DNA of 31,766 bases from Bacteroidota bacterium (GCA_003648455.1 QMPG01000003.1:1-31766), one strand, 5' to 3'. Shown: positions 1 through 7,979, counted from the stretch's first letter. Numbers and translations are program-made. The notes: generated by a model from the sequence alone, not told the origin.

Positions 1-79
1 TCATAGAATCTTCAGCTGAAGCGAGGTTTTCACTTAAACTATTGTTGATATTTAAAAATAGGTCTACAGAACCAGCCAT
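1..79 (-). CDS. N-terminal part of a late gene, product unknown (partial)
   Basis: The first 26 codons of a minus-strand gene that runs off the window; it begins MAGSVDLFLNIN. A GGAG ribosome site lies 5 nt before the ATG at 79. The late-type element AAAAGATAA sits 24 nt upstream (104-112). It follows the hub-like gene on the same strand, so it is probably another tail or virion gene. Too little is present to assign a family. Confidence 0.6.
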   Translation of the reverse strand, partial: MAGSVDLFLNINNSLSENLASAEDSM

Positions 80-103
80 ATTTGCTCCAGGATGTTGTTT
101 CTA

Positions 104-112
104 TTATCTTTT
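104..112 (-). promoter_or_regulatory. Late-type promoter element
   Basis: Reads AAAAGATAA on the minus strand, 24 nt before the start of the partial gene at 79. It matches the GTAAAG[A/G]TAA element found before other virion-type genes in this window. Function is inferred from recurrence and position. Confidence 0.45.
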
Positions 113-125
113 CAATTAGAATTTA

Positions 126-2081
126 TTATGACAAATCTTCAATACCAGTAGTAGGATATCTCTGAACGTCTAGTGTTGTCTTAAATCCATTGCTCCCTAA
201 AGTATGAGTTATCTTCTTTATTAAATAATATCCAGTCAAATAACTAGGATTCAAAATCTTCTGATTAGATATGGATGTATTGTATTCATTATAATTTCTA
301 TAAACATTTAATCTTATATAGTATTGAAATGGTTGAAGGGTTGCATCGAACAAATAGAATGGATCTCCAAGAATTTCTACATTACCATAGAATATTCCTT
401 GGTTCATATTTTGTATTACTTTATTAGCAATAATATTAGCATTGCTATCTCCCGTATTTTCAACAACTTTATTAACAAGTGTAAAATTATTACTGTTTAA
501 TTGGTCATAGAAAGTTTCAGATACATTAGCTGGAGCTGAACCTTCATTTTCAGCAGCGCTTTCAGCTGGAGCTGATAATAAAACATCAACTTCATTTCCT
601 TTAACTATAATACTTTGGTTTAACTGAATAAAATCTAATTTATTTTTTACATTAAAGTTTGTGATGATACTTCTTGGAGAATTCATGTAATCGTAACTTC
701 TCACAAAACCTTGTTTTGTGTTATCTAATCTTCTATAGAAGAAACGAATAACTACAACAGTATCAGTTTTAGCACCTTTCTCAACATCCCAAGTTTGTTC
801 ATTAATAGAATAAGTATAAGGAATTGGTTCAAAGACTGTTGGGTCATATTTATTGTTTTTGTTATCAATAATCTCTTTGACTTTTTCTGCATCTGTTATA
901 TAAGTATTGTTTTCTTTGTTTCTAAGAATAGCAGGAACCTTGCTTATAAAATCATTAAGTAGTTCTTTTAATGACATGAATTCGTTTATAATATTAGAAG
1001 TTCTAACTCCGTTCTCATCAATTTCATATCTTGGTTCTCCTCCAAGAGACAAACTGATGTTTAACCACTTTGAACTTTCCTCTAAGTCTTTTCTGTCTTT
1101 ATCAGATAAATTTTCAGGAAAAGTATCTTCACCTTCTTTTGGCTCTACAGCCCATTGGATAGGTAAATCACTTGGTTCTCCATAATCAACATTTATTCCA
1201 ACATTTGCACTTCCTTCTGGAATTACTGGTTCTCCAACTATATTTCCAGTACTACCAGCAAGTGACGTATCTACTACCTGAACCCTTCCTCCGGTAGCTA
1301 AATACATTTGTTCAGCTATTCTCTTGAATAAAAATTGAGGGGTTCCTTTCATCAACGCAAAACGTTTAATTATTTTTGTTTTATCTAAAAAAGAATTAGA
1401 AATTGAAATACCTTCTACGTTTGCAACTAAACCTTTTTTCGTTAAGTTGAAGTTTAATCCCATCATCATAAAATAAATCCAAGGACTTTTTAAGTAAATG
1501 TTTCCATGATGGCCTTTTTTAGTTCTATCCTTCCATTCCGGAGAAGACATAAGAGCAGGTCTTTTTATTCTATCACTTTCAACTGGATCTGAATATCCAA
1601 ATCTAACACGAAAATTTATATTGTTGGAAGGATTAGGCATAAATTCTAAAATTGATTTAGCAGGAACTTTATCAAGTCTTTTAGTTGCTAAATCATTTCC
1701 ACCCTTTGTAGCGATAACTGATTTGATTACAATGTTTTCTAACCTTTCAAGGTCTTTATCGAATAGCTGCATACTACATTTAACAACACCACCGTTATCT
1801 TCTAGTGTTAAGTTCTCAAAGAAATTATCAAATTTTAAAGAACTTGTATCTCCAGATTTTGTAGGAGGAACATAATTAGAATTAGGTTTTCTAAAAGTAA
1901 CTGTAGTCCATTCATTAGTATCTGAAGGCTTAGCTTTTGAAAGATTTACTTCTTCTGTCGCTGTAATATTTGTTCTAAATTGAATTTCAACCCAAGGCGA
2001 CATAGGAAGAATACCATAAGTTGATAATTCTCCAGCACTTACGTGAAATGATTTTTCTGCTTTGAATATTGGTTTTGCCAT
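126..2081 (-). CDS. Baseplate hub-like tail protein
   Basis: A 651-residue protein without signal peptide or membrane segment. The C-terminal stretch (about residues 625-645, GYYLIKKITHTLGSNG, then a TTLDVQRY-type ending) has the look of the last strands of phage hub or late-control-D proteins, which often end in a 'ylI..v.H....g..T.L.l.R' pattern. The middle contains a Glu/Pro/Ser-rich linker at about 290-340. A GAGGA ribosome site and a late-type element (2096-2105) precede the ATG. In contractile tails such proteins form the trimeric hub under the tube and hold the spike. The hub call rests on the C-terminal pattern, the size and the tail-gene context; another baseplate or wedge protein is possible. 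Confidence 0.45.
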   Translation of the reverse strand: MAKPIFKAEKSFHVSAGELSTYGILPMSPWVEIQFRTNITATEEVNLSKAKPSDTNEWTTVTFRKPNSNYVPPTKSGDTSSLKFDNFFENLTLEDNGGVVKCSMQLFDKDLERLENIVIKSVIATKGGNDLATKRLDKVPAKSILEFMPNPSNNINFRVRFGYSDPVESDRIKRPALMSSPEWKDRTKKGHHGNIYLKSPWIYFMMMGLNFNLTKKGLVANVEGISISNSFLDKTKIIKRFALMKGTPQFLFKRIAEQMYLATGGRVQVVDTSLAGSTGNIVGEPVIPEGSANVGINVDYGEPSDLPIQWAVEPKEGEDTFPENLSDKDRKDLEESSKWLNISLSLGGEPRYEIDENGVRTSNIINEFMSLKELLNDFISKVPAILRNKENNTYITDAEKVKEIIDNKNNKYDPTVFEPIPYTYSINEQTWDVEKGAKTDTVVVIRFFYRRLDNTKQGFVRSYDYMNSPRSIITNFNVKNKLDFIQLNQSIIVKGNEVDVLLSAPAESAAENEGSAPANVSETFYDQLNSNNFTLVNKVVENTGDSNANIIANKVIQNMNQGIFYGNVEILGDPFYLFDATLQPFQYYIRLNVYRNYNEYNTSISNQKILNPSYLTGYYLIKKITHTLGSNGFKTTLDVQRYPTTGIEDLS

Positions 2082-2095
2082 TATGTTCCTCTATA

Positions 2096-2105
2096 GTTAT
2101 CTTTT
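2096..2105 (-). promoter_or_regulatory. Late-type promoter element
   Basis: Minus-strand AAAAGATAAC lies 14 nt before the ATG of the hub-like gene, with a GAGGA ribosome site in between. It is one member of the recurrent GTAAAG[A/G]TAA family. Confidence 0.5.
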
Positions 2106-2112
2106 CATTTTA

Positions 2113-2122
2113 GAAAGGTAAT
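2113..2122 (+). promoter_or_regulatory. Late-type promoter element (variant)
   Basis: Reads GAAAGGTAAT, a G-variant of GTAAAG[A/G]TAA, 21 nt before the small plus-strand gene at 2144. It lies back to back with the minus-strand element at 2096-2105, so the intergenic gap may hold two divergent late promoters. Confidence 0.35.
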
Positions 2123-2143
2123 GTTATATATAAGGAATACAAA

Positions 2144-2299
2144 ATGAAATTCAAAGATATAAAGAAAATGATTGGAGATAAAGTCTCCACCAAGAAACTC
2201 AAATCAATAATAGCAAAAATAACACCAGCAGATTTCAAAGCTGAAATGAAAAAGAAAAATGGTTCTATTCTTAACCTAATAAAGAAAAATATTAAATAA
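2144..2299 (+). CDS. Small basic protein, unknown
   Basis: A 51-residue Lys-rich reading frame beginning MKFKDIKKMIGDKVSTKK. A TAAGGA ribosome site lies 7 nt before the ATG and a late-type element variant further upstream, which supports it as a real gene. It runs convergently into the minus-strand gene ending at 2292; the two 3' ends overlap by 8 nt. The composition suggests nucleic-acid binding, but no family is recognised. Confidence 0.55.
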   Translation: MKFKDIKKMIGDKVSTKKLKSIIAKITPADFKAEMKKKNGSILNLIKKNIK

Positions 2300-2915
2300 T
2301 TCTCTGCGTCGTCGCAGGTCTAGTCGCTGATACAGTTTGCCTGTGAATAGGAACAGAATTTAAAGTCTGATTTATTCTGTTAGATAATTCATCTTGTGAA
2401 TAAGCTATCTGAACACCCGTTAAGTTTTGCATCTGTGGTTCTAACGTTTTGTTTAATCCAACAATCCAAGGAAAGCTGGACGGGTAGATTAGTTTCCCTA
2501 AATGAGTAAATCCAGCGGAAACCATTCTTGGGTTTGCTATCATTGAAGTATGGTATCTTCTATATGCTGTTTTTATAATGTTAGGTCTATTTAATTTTAA
2601 AAATCTATAAAATAATCTTGGGTTCATCCGCTGATTACCTTTTTTAAGTAAATAAAGCATTCTGGCGAACCATGCTTTGTCTGAGTAATTTAAGTAGTTG
2701 GTATTTATACCATCAGTATAATGGCCTTGTTTAGTGACGAATCTTCTTTGCCCAGAATATAAAACAAAAATTAGAGGATTTGGGTCTATTTTATAGTTAG
2801 TATAACGCATTGAGTAAATGCATCCAAAGATGAGAGATTTGCCATTTGTACTTTGCATTGCGTATCTGCGATTTTTTAGTTTGGCTAAAATCCACCCGAT
2901 TACACCGCCTGCCAT
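2292..2915 (-). CDS. Conserved-looking phage protein, function unknown
   Basis: A 207-residue protein with a hydrophobic N-terminus (MAGGVIGWILAKLKNRR). A compact region at about 28-75 contains SMRYTNYKIDPNPLIFVLYS followed by a GINTNYL motif. The rest is rich in Arg and Tyr (LFYRFLKLNRPNIIKTAYRR). It is the last gene of a short minus-strand late operon with the 58- and 84-residue genes upstream. It looks like a virion or DNA-processing protein of a myovirus, but I cannot name the family. The ribosome site is weak (AGGT). Confidence 0.55.
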   Translation of the reverse strand: MAGGVIGWILAKLKNRRYAMQSTNGKSLIFGCIYSMRYTNYKIDPNPLIFVLYSGQRRFVTKQGHYTDGINTNYLNYSDKAWFARMLYLLKKGNQRMNPRLFYRFLKLNRPNIIKTAYRRYHTSMIANPRMVSAGFTHLGKLIYPSSFPWIVGLNKTLEPQMQNLTGVQIAYSQDELSNRINQTLNSVPIHRQTVSATRPATTQRII

Positions 2916-2922
2916 AATTTAC

Positions 2923-3099
2923 CTACTGAATTTGTTCTTTTAGTTCTATTATATAAGTGCCGTTACTTTTCATTGTTTTAATGAAACCCTTGTATTGATC
3001 TTTTGTTTCAAGATTGGCAACTTCTACAATACCAGAATCGGAATCTTTTTCTAAAAACTGCCAATCAGTTTTACCAATCTTGATGATAATGTCTTCCAT
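2923..3099 (-). CDS. Small hypothetical protein
   Basis: A 58-residue frame beginning MEDIIIKIGKTDWQFLEK. Its ATG overlaps the TAA of the upstream basic-protein gene (TAATG), indicating translational coupling. Its stop lies 7 nt before the next gene's start, so the three genes form one operon. The alternating hydrophobic pattern suggests a small beta-rich fold. No family is recognised. Confidence 0.6.
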   Translation of the reverse strand: MEDIIIKIGKTDWQFLEKDSDSGIVEVANLETKDQYKGFIKTMKSNGTYIIELKEQIQ

Positions 3100-3353
3100 T
3101 ATCTCTTAGCCATACTTCTTCTTCGTTTGGCTGCAATTTGAGCTGCTTTACCTTTATTCTTTTTTGCTGCTTTTCTTGCGGCTCTTTTTCTTTTCTTTAT
3201 TTCAGATGTAGACATCTTTACTTCGGTTCTTTGGCCGTCTTTATTCTTGATTTTGTAGCCTTTTTTGGTTGAAGAATATTTTGTTTTCCAGTTTCCACCT
3301 CGGACTACTCTCTCTTTCTTTATCATTTCTAAAATGGTTCCTAATTTAGCCAT
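3099..3353 (-). CDS. Highly basic small protein, possible virion DNA-binding protein
   Basis: An 84-residue protein whose C-terminal half (about 49-84) is almost entirely Lys, Arg and Ala (KKRKRAARKAAKKNKGKAA and an RRRSMAKR tail), resembling histone-H1-like tails. An AGAGGCG ribosome site precedes the ATG and a perfect GTAAAGATAA late element lies 27 nt upstream. This fits a late protein packaged with DNA or acting in head assembly, but that role is inferred from composition and promoter class only. Confidence 0.6.
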   Translation of the reverse strand: MAKLGTILEMIKKERVVRGGNWKTKYSSTKKGYKIKNKDGQRTEVKMSTSEIKKRKRAARKAAKKNKGKAAQIAAKRRRSMAKR

Positions 3354-3380
3354 ATAACGCCTCTTTACTAATTACTAAAG

Positions 3381-3390
3381 TTATCTTTAC
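3381..3390 (-). promoter_or_regulatory. Late-type promoter element
   Basis: A perfect minus-strand GTAAAGATAA, 27 nt before the ATG of the basic-protein gene. It lies opposite a plus-strand variant at 3413-3422 in the divergent gap 3354-3453. Confidence 0.55.
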
Positions 3391-3412
3391 GTTAAGTTTC
3401 TAACTTTGTCTT

Positions 3413-3422
3413 GTAAAGGTAA
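3413..3422 (+). promoter_or_regulatory. Late-type promoter element
   Basis: Reads GTAAAGGTAA, 31 nt before the gene at 3454, whose own ribosome site (GCAGGAG) lies between. This is the G-variant of the recurrent element. Confidence 0.45.
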
Positions 3423-3453
3423 TAATGACGTATGATAGACGCAGGAGTTTAAG

Positions 3454-3957
3454 ATGAATATTACGCTTGGAAACTTACTTGAAGAAATAAAGTTCGGAAA
3501 AGAATTTGTTGATTCTAAGAACACAATAAAAACTATAAATACATTTATGGATGAAGATTATAATATTTTTTTAGCAGGACAAAGATCTTCTGCATTACTT
3601 GAAGAATGTGATATGAATAAATCTTTTAATAAAAAGCTTGGAAGAGCTGTAAGGAACTATACTGAGTTTGAGAATAAACTCATTGAAGGTAAAGAAGTTT
3701 CTTCTGTTTACGCAAAGATGAAAATTAATACAATCGTCGAAGATGTAAACGCAGCAATTATCGAACTTGACAAAAACCCAAAAGTTTTACGAGAATCTAA
3801 TAAAGACGCAATCTCAAAGATTATCGCCTCTCTTAGTTTCGGAGTTGAATTACTTGGTGAAAATACAATAACTGGAAGAAGAGACTTTAGAGAAGCAAAA
3901 CAAACACTTCAGGCATTTGTAGATAAAGAAGCAAGATTAATTAAAGAAAGTATGTAA
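3454..3957 (+). CDS. Hypothetical protein, predicted helical
   Basis: A 167-residue, Lys/Glu/Asn-rich, mostly helical protein with no cysteine cluster beyond one Cys and no membrane segment. GCAGGAG lies 7 nt before the ATG, and a late-type element is further upstream. The gene stands alone on the plus strand between minus-strand late genes and ends at a strong bidirectional terminator. A late structural or scaffold-like role is possible, but no family is recognised. Confidence 0.6.
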   Translation: MNITLGNLLEEIKFGKEFVDSKNTIKTINTFMDEDYNIFLAGQRSSALLEECDMNKSFNKKLGRAVRNYTEFENKLIEGKEVSSVYAKMKINTIVEDVNAAIIELDKNPKVLRESNKDAISKIIASLSFGVELLGENTITGRRDFREAKQTLQAFVDKEARLIKESM

Positions 3958-3979
3958 AAATTTATTTAATATAGGCATT

Positions 3980-4009
3980 AAAAAAGACACTCAATTGAGT
4001 GTCTTTTTT
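3980..4009. terminator. Bidirectional rho-independent terminator
   Basis: The perfect palindrome GACACTCAATTGAGTGTC is flanked by A6 on the left and T8 on the right, so it can act on both strands. It separates the convergent genes ending at 3957 (+) and 4018 (-). The same palindrome recurs at 22502-22531. Confidence 0.9.
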
Positions 4010-4017
4010 TTGGGTTG

Positions 4018-5871
4018 TTAAAAATTCACACTATTTAGTATGTCTTCTTTTAAGGTTTTTGTTAATGCTGATTTAGTTCGATTAACTCTACCTTGAACTG
4101 CTTGAGTTAATAAAGTCTGAACTCTTTCTTTATACTCTCTCAAGAATGTAGAATATAATTTTTTCTTAGCTTCCATTTGTTTTTCAATAGCTTCTAATCT
4201 TTTTTTAGTTTCAGGTGGAAGGTTCTTTCTTTTTCCAAGAGCTTTTGCTTTCTTTGCAGCCGCTGCGTATTTATCGGCAGTAACTCCATAAATTGCACTA
4301 TGTGGAATATTTGTAATTCCTTTGTGTCCACCAGACTTATCAAAGTCTTGTTTAAAGGTTTTGTTTAAAAGTGCTACTACTTCATTGGGTTTATCAAAAC
4401 CTCTTTTCTTTAATTCTGCAACAGTAAACATTTCGTCTTTAGCCATTGTCATAGCTTTCTTTCCAAGAGTAACTAAATCAATCTCTTCTGGTTCGAACTT
4501 TTTACCTTTAGCTTCTGCTGCTTTTTTAAACTTAGCGTAATAATCAGGTCTCATTGACATCTGCCAAAACTTCCAGAAATCTCTAATTTGTGCTGCAATT
4601 TTTGGATCTTCAAACGAAAGATATCTATTTCCTTTCATATCTTTTTGAACAGCAACGTTTTCGGTTTTTCTAAGAATACCGGGAGTATCTTTCTGAACTT
4701 CATTCATTAATTTCTTCCAACCTGGAATGATTAATTTCTTTTGTTCTTCTTTAGACATTGCTTTCCACTTGTCTTTACCAGCTTTTTTCTCAGCTGCTTT
4801 ACTTGAAACATTCCAAATTCTTGATTTTTCTTGTCTTGAAATTGGTTTGAATTTATCTTTTACGTCCCAAGGTGGCATATCAGCATCACCTGGATCTACT
4901 GATTTAAGTTCTGTTTTTCCATCATCATCAATATCAAGATTTTTCTTAACCTGTGATGTTCTATTTCTCAGTCCAAGTTCAGCTTCGGTAGGAGCTTCAC
5001 CTCTACCAGTTTCTTTGCCTTTTCTAAGCCTAAAGTTTTCGCCTGTTTTGTCTTTGTCGATTGCGATTTGCATTTGTTTAGGAGCAGTTTTATTAAAACT
5101 TTCAATTGCGGCCCAGTCTATTTCACCGGATGGTTTACCTTCATAAGCTTTAAGTAATTCAACTTGTTTTTTCTGAAGATCAACATGTTTCATAGTTTCT
5201 TTATAAATGTTTAAAACAGTTGGATGTTTAATTGCTTTTTGAATAATTGATTGAACAGCACCAGGATTTTTAGTTTTAGCACTTCTCATTAATTGATTTA
5301 CAATAGATGATGTGATAATAGCTAATCTTGTTTTTGCGTTCTGTGATCCATCTTTCTTTCCAAGCTCTTTCTGTAGGTAAATATTGGTGGAAACATTGTC
5401 TCCAAATTTTGCAGAGTCAACAGCAGTAATCGCTTTAAGGTCTGTGTTGTTCATAAACCCTCTAGCCATTTTACTTGAAATGTGCATTGCGTCTGAGCCA
5501 AAACTAGAGTCAAAGTTTTTTCCGGTAGAACTTTTTCTATCAGATGCATGATGATCTGATTGAATATCTATTTTCTTATCTGCGCCTTCCGCGTCAATGA
5601 ATCTATCAAAGTCAACCACAACATTAATTTGTCCAGGTCTCTTTTTCAACTTCTTCATTTGAGTTTTTTCATCATCTCTATCATGAAGTAATACGGTTTC
5701 TATTTTATCAACACCCTGTTTTTTTAACTGCATACCAATAGCAATCGCTGACATAAGTCCATCAAAATCATCATGGTGTAAAATTTTTGCTGATTTGGTT
5801 CCTTTTGGAACTCTAACCCCAGATTCTAGTAATAATATTTGCTCTTGATCAAGGATGCTTTTAAAGTCCAT
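4018..5871 (-). CDS. DHH-DHHA1 family phosphoesterase-like protein
   Basis: A 617-residue protein. The N-terminal DHH motifs are visible in order: motif I HHDDFDG (32-38), motif II VVVDFD (84-89), motif III DHH (106-108) and motif IV VDS with the Asp at 152. Far downstream a GGH (514-516) matches the substrate-binding GGH of DHHA1 domains. DHH-DHHA1 enzymes of the RecJ/NrnA kind are Mn-dependent and cleave single-stranded DNA, nanoRNA or pAp-like substrates. About 350 residues between the domains are unusual, Lys-rich and partly disordered-looking. The C-terminus is helical. It has an AAGGAT ribosome site and lies 1 nt past the upstream gene's stop in a minus-strand late-oriented operon, an odd place for a nucleic-acid scavenging enzyme. 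The fold call is strong; substrate and role are open. Confidence 0.8.
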   Translation of the reverse strand: MDFKSILDQEQILLLESGVRVPKGTKSAKILHHDDFDGLMSAIAIGMQLKKQGVDKIETVLLHDRDDEKTQMKKLKKRPGQINVVVDFDRFIDAEGADKKIDIQSDHHASDRKSSTGKNFDSSFGSDAMHISSKMARGFMNNTDLKAITAVDSAKFGDNVSTNIYLQKELGKKDGSQNAKTRLAIITSSIVNQLMRSAKTKNPGAVQSIIQKAIKHPTVLNIYKETMKHVDLQKKQVELLKAYEGKPSGEIDWAAIESFNKTAPKQMQIAIDKDKTGENFRLRKGKETGRGEAPTEAELGLRNRTSQVKKNLDIDDDGKTELKSVDPGDADMPPWDVKDKFKPISRQEKSRIWNVSSKAAEKKAGKDKWKAMSKEEQKKLIIPGWKKLMNEVQKDTPGILRKTENVAVQKDMKGNRYLSFEDPKIAAQIRDFWKFWQMSMRPDYYAKFKKAAEAKGKKFEPEEIDLVTLGKKAMTMAKDEMFTVAELKKRGFDKPNEVVALLNKTFKQDFDKSGGHKGITNIPHSAIYGVTADKYAAAAKKAKALGKRKNLPPETKKRLEAIEKQMEAKKKLYSTFLREYKERVQTLLTQAVQGRVNRTKSALTKTLKEDILNSVNF

Positions 5872-5872
5872 T

Positions 5873-6088
5873 TTATTTATCCTTCTTCTCTAAGAGTTTA
5901 AGCAGAGTTTCAAAAGGCATATCAGTTTTAGCAATAACTCTTGTTCTACCATCTTCTAGCTTAATTGAAATAGAACCTTTAGGGTCTATTCTAATCATCG
6001 TATTTATTTCAGTTGGTTTTGCCACAGTTTTAAACTTTAGCTTATCTCTAACCAATTGTTTGAAATTAACCTTCGGTTTCTTCGCCAT
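5873..6088 (-). CDS. Small basic hypothetical protein
   Basis: A 71-residue protein starting MAKKPKVNFKQLVRDKLKFK. I chose this ATG because AAGGAT lies at proper spacing before it; a longer frame from 6115 has no ribosome site. Its start lies inside the end of the preceding gene (stop at 6066), a coupled arrangement, and its stop is 1 nt before the DHH gene. A beta-rich middle (MIRIDPKGSISIKLEDG) is visible. No family recognised. Confidence 0.6.
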   Translation of the reverse strand: MAKKPKVNFKQLVRDKLKFKTVAKPTEINTMIRIDPKGSISIKLEDGRTRVIAKTDMPFETLLKLLEKKDK

Positions 6089-6440
6089 CGTCATCATCCT
6101 TTTCAACTTTAACAATAGTTATTTTAGCCTCTTCGCTAAAGTTCTTTTTGATTTCTGATTCTACTATAGCTAGTTTTTCCATAGCAATTTTATATAGTTT
6201 GGTTTTATTAACATCTTTTTGAGCTTCACTATCTTCAGGGTTAATATTACATCCCATTCCAATTCTGGATCTTATTCCAAGACCTGATTCAGCGTCTCTT
6301 TTTATCCATTGAAGTTCTCGTAATAAAACACCGAAAGCTCCAATTAATCTTGCTTCTGCGTTCATAGTTTTTACTTGACTAATTTCAGATTCCTTAAGCT
6401 GTAATCCTGAGTTCTGTTTCATTTCATTAAGTATACTCAT
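6066..6440 (-). CDS. Hypothetical protein with acidic C-terminus
   Basis: A 124-residue protein starting MSILNEMKQNSG. AGGAG lies 6 nt before this ATG, while the ATG two codons earlier directly abuts AGGAG and is too close. The helical body is followed by an acidic tail (DDDDGEETEG). It overlaps the next gene by 23 nt and follows the 68-residue gene closely. No family recognised; operon membership with the DHH gene is clear. Confidence 0.6.
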   Translation of the reverse strand: MSILNEMKQNSGLQLKESEISQVKTMNAEARLIGAFGVLLRELQWIKRDAESGLGIRSRIGMGCNINPEDSEAQKDVNKTKLYKIAMEKLAIVESEIKKNFSEEAKITIVKVEKDDDDGEETEG

Positions 6441-6449
6441 GCACATCTC

Positions 6450-6656
6450 CTATCCAGTAACCTTTAGATTAAGGTTCATTAATTTTCTCATAGTATCTTC
6501 ATCTACATCATACATTTCTGCAAAACCATCAACTTCAGTATAATCAAAATCACTAATCATATCATTTATGAAACTTATATATTTTGGTTTAAGTTTCATA
6601 AATTCATCGTTTCCAACTTTTGACTTTTCTTGCATTTCTGTTATTAGTTTATTCAT
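6450..6656 (-). CDS. Small acidic hypothetical protein
   Basis: A 68-residue, Asp/Glu/Met-rich helical protein. Its ATG overlaps the TAA of the preceding gene (TAATG), so it is probably translated by coupling; the ribosome site is weak. No family recognised. Confidence 0.55.
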   Translation of the reverse strand: MNKLITEMQEKSKVGNDEFMKLKPKYISFINDMISDFDYTEVDGFAEMYDVDEDTMRKLMNLNLKVTG

Positions 6657-6970
6657 TAAAACACCATTTCTTTGTTTTTATCGTCTATGTCTTGATCTTC
6701 ACTATCAACTTTTACTCTGATTTGAATTAAAGGAAGGATTCCATATTCTTCTGTCTTATGAAACTTACCAGTTTGTCTGACATCAGTTCTGGATTGCATC
6801 CCAATCCAATCTTCAAATCTCGAATAATCTTTAAGGGATTTCTCAAGAACATAGCGTTTTCCCTCGCCGTCTTTTGCAACAACTACAAGGCCGTTCTTAC
6901 CGTGTCCTTTAGAGAACCTGACGAGTTTTCCTGTCTGAGTTGTTTTATTTACAAATTCGTTTAAGGTCAT
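6656..6970 (-). CDS. Hypothetical protein
   Basis: A 104-residue protein starting MTLNEFVNKTTQTGK. The frame is open upstream to 7036, but a perfect GTAAAGATAA element ends 4 nt before the ATG at 6970, inside that extension, and the extra N-terminal residues look like translated intergenic DNA. If the element is a promoter, this mRNA is essentially leaderless. A central beta-rich part contains GLVVVAKDGEGKRYVL. It heads the operon leading to the DHH gene. Family unknown. Confidence 0.6.
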   Translation of the reverse strand: MTLNEFVNKTTQTGKLVRFSKGHGKNGLVVVAKDGEGKRYVLEKSLKDYSRFEDWIGMQSRTDVRQTGKFHKTEEYGILPLIQIRVKVDSEDQDIDDKNKEMVF

Positions 6971-6974
6971 ATAT

Positions 6975-6984
6975 TTATCTTTAC
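6975..6984 (-). promoter_or_regulatory. Late-type promoter element next to a start codon
   Basis: A perfect minus-strand GTAAAGATAA only 4 nt before the ATG at 6970. It is the closest spacing of the family in this window and decides the start of that gene. Confidence 0.5.
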
Positions 6985-7010
6985 CTATGATTTTTAGTAT
7001 AACGCAAACA

Positions 7011-7103
7011 AGGCAATAAATTGCTCTCCAAACCAACAGGCAATATTTTGCCTGTTAATAATAAGCAACTTAGTAGTAGCTACTAAATGGCAATTTATTG
7101 CTC
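7011..7103. repeat. Cluster of inverted repeats
   Basis: GCAATAAATTGC (about 7012-7023) and its reverse complement GCAATTTATTGC (about 7090-7101) flank a 9-bp hairpin AACAGGCAA/TTGCCTGTT (about 7037-7058) and the palindrome TAGTAGCTACTA (about 7072-7083). The right end overlaps the last codons of the minus-strand gene ending at 7095. It may terminate or stabilise that gene's mRNA; the U-tract expected of a simple terminator is missing. Confidence 0.6.
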
Positions 7104-7874
7104 TTTTTCGGTCTTGTTAGAAACTTTATCAAGACTTTCTAAAGCAAGAGCAGTATCAGCAATAAGTTTATTTTTTCTACCTTCTTTTTTTAATCTCTGA
7201 ATTAATTTAGTTGAAATAAGTCCACCAGTAACTGCACCACCTACACCAACAGTTTTCAGTAAGTCTTTATTAGTTGCTTTTATATTTTGGTCATTAGCAA
7301 AATTTGCAATACCTTTAATTCCTCTACCTAAAGCTCTATCAACTCCAAGATTACCAGTATCAGTAATTGCAGAATCAGGAACTCTACTATTTTTTAGGTT
7401 TGCTACTCTTGCGCCGATATTTGATTCAGCTCCTGCAAGTGCACCAGATGCCTGTAGTGATTGTAGTCCAAAAATTCCAGCAATAAGAATTGCTGCAATT
7501 ACTGCAACTCCACCAGCTACTGCGAGTGCTCGTTTCGTAGAATCTTTTTTTGCGATTTTAATTAATTTTCTAAACTGAACTTCTGCTAATTTATATTTAG
7601 CTTTCACCTCACCTTTTTCAGAACCTTTAGCTTTTTTAAATTCATTTTCTAAAATTTCAAAAGTATTTGCTACTTTAATTGCTTCATCATAAAGTGGTTT
7701 GAGTTCCTTTGCGGTTTTCATATCGCCTTTTTTCAAAAGCTTTTCTCTTTTTTGGTTTATGTATTTTGCTAATCTTTTAATCTTAGAACTATTTTTAAAG
7801 AATACAATTCCTTCAGAGATGTATTCAACTTCATCCACTCCAGCTATATCTCTGATTTCTTCGTATAAATTCAT
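7095..7874 (-). CDS. Membrane-spanning late protein, unknown
   Basis: A 259-residue protein. The N-terminal 120 residues are Lys/Glu-rich and helical, probably coiled-coil. A strong hydrophobic segment at about 120-142 (VAVAGGVAVIAAILIAGIFG) is a likely membrane helix. A second Gly-rich segment lies at about 208-225 (VGVGGAVTGGLISTK). It has a GGAAGTG ribosome site and a perfect late element 27 nt upstream. The architecture could suit a virion protein that enters or contacts the host membrane. That is inference; no family is recognised. Confidence 0.6.
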   Translation of the reverse strand: MNLYEEIRDIAGVDEVEYISEGIVFFKNSSKIKRLAKYINQKREKLLKKGDMKTAKELKPLYDEAIKVANTFEILENEFKKAKGSEKGEVKAKYKLAEVQFRKLIKIAKKDSTKRALAVAGGVAVIAAILIAGIFGLQSLQASGALAGAESNIGARVANLKNSRVPDSAITDTGNLGVDRALGRGIKGIANFANDQNIKATNKDLLKTVGVGGAVTGGLISTKLIQRLKKEGRKNKLIADTALALESLDKVSNKTEKEQ

Positions 7875-7901
7875 ATTTCACTTCCATATATTAGGTTACT
7901 A

Positions 7902-7911
7902 TTATCTTTAC
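7902..7911 (-). promoter_or_regulatory. Late-type promoter element
   Basis: A perfect minus-strand GTAAAGATAA, 27 nt before the gene at 7874. Confidence 0.55.
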
Positions 7912-7934
7912 TTTTGCCAAAATAGAAAAACATT

Positions 7935-7944
7935 GTTAAGATAT
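7935..7944 (+). promoter_or_regulatory. Late-type promoter element (variant)
   Basis: GTTAAGATAT lies 35 nt before the gp26-like gene at 7980. It is a looser match to the family, but in the expected place opposite the divergent element at 7902-7911. A TATATAA-rich stretch follows and could contribute. Confidence 0.3.
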
Positions 7945-7979
7945 GTCATATATATAAAAGTATATAAGGAGAATTGTAA

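Noticed and set aside
6971..7036. Longer start for the 104-residue gene at 7036.
   Set aside because: The added residues are translated from the late element and intergenic repeats; the ATG at 6970 directly follows the element.
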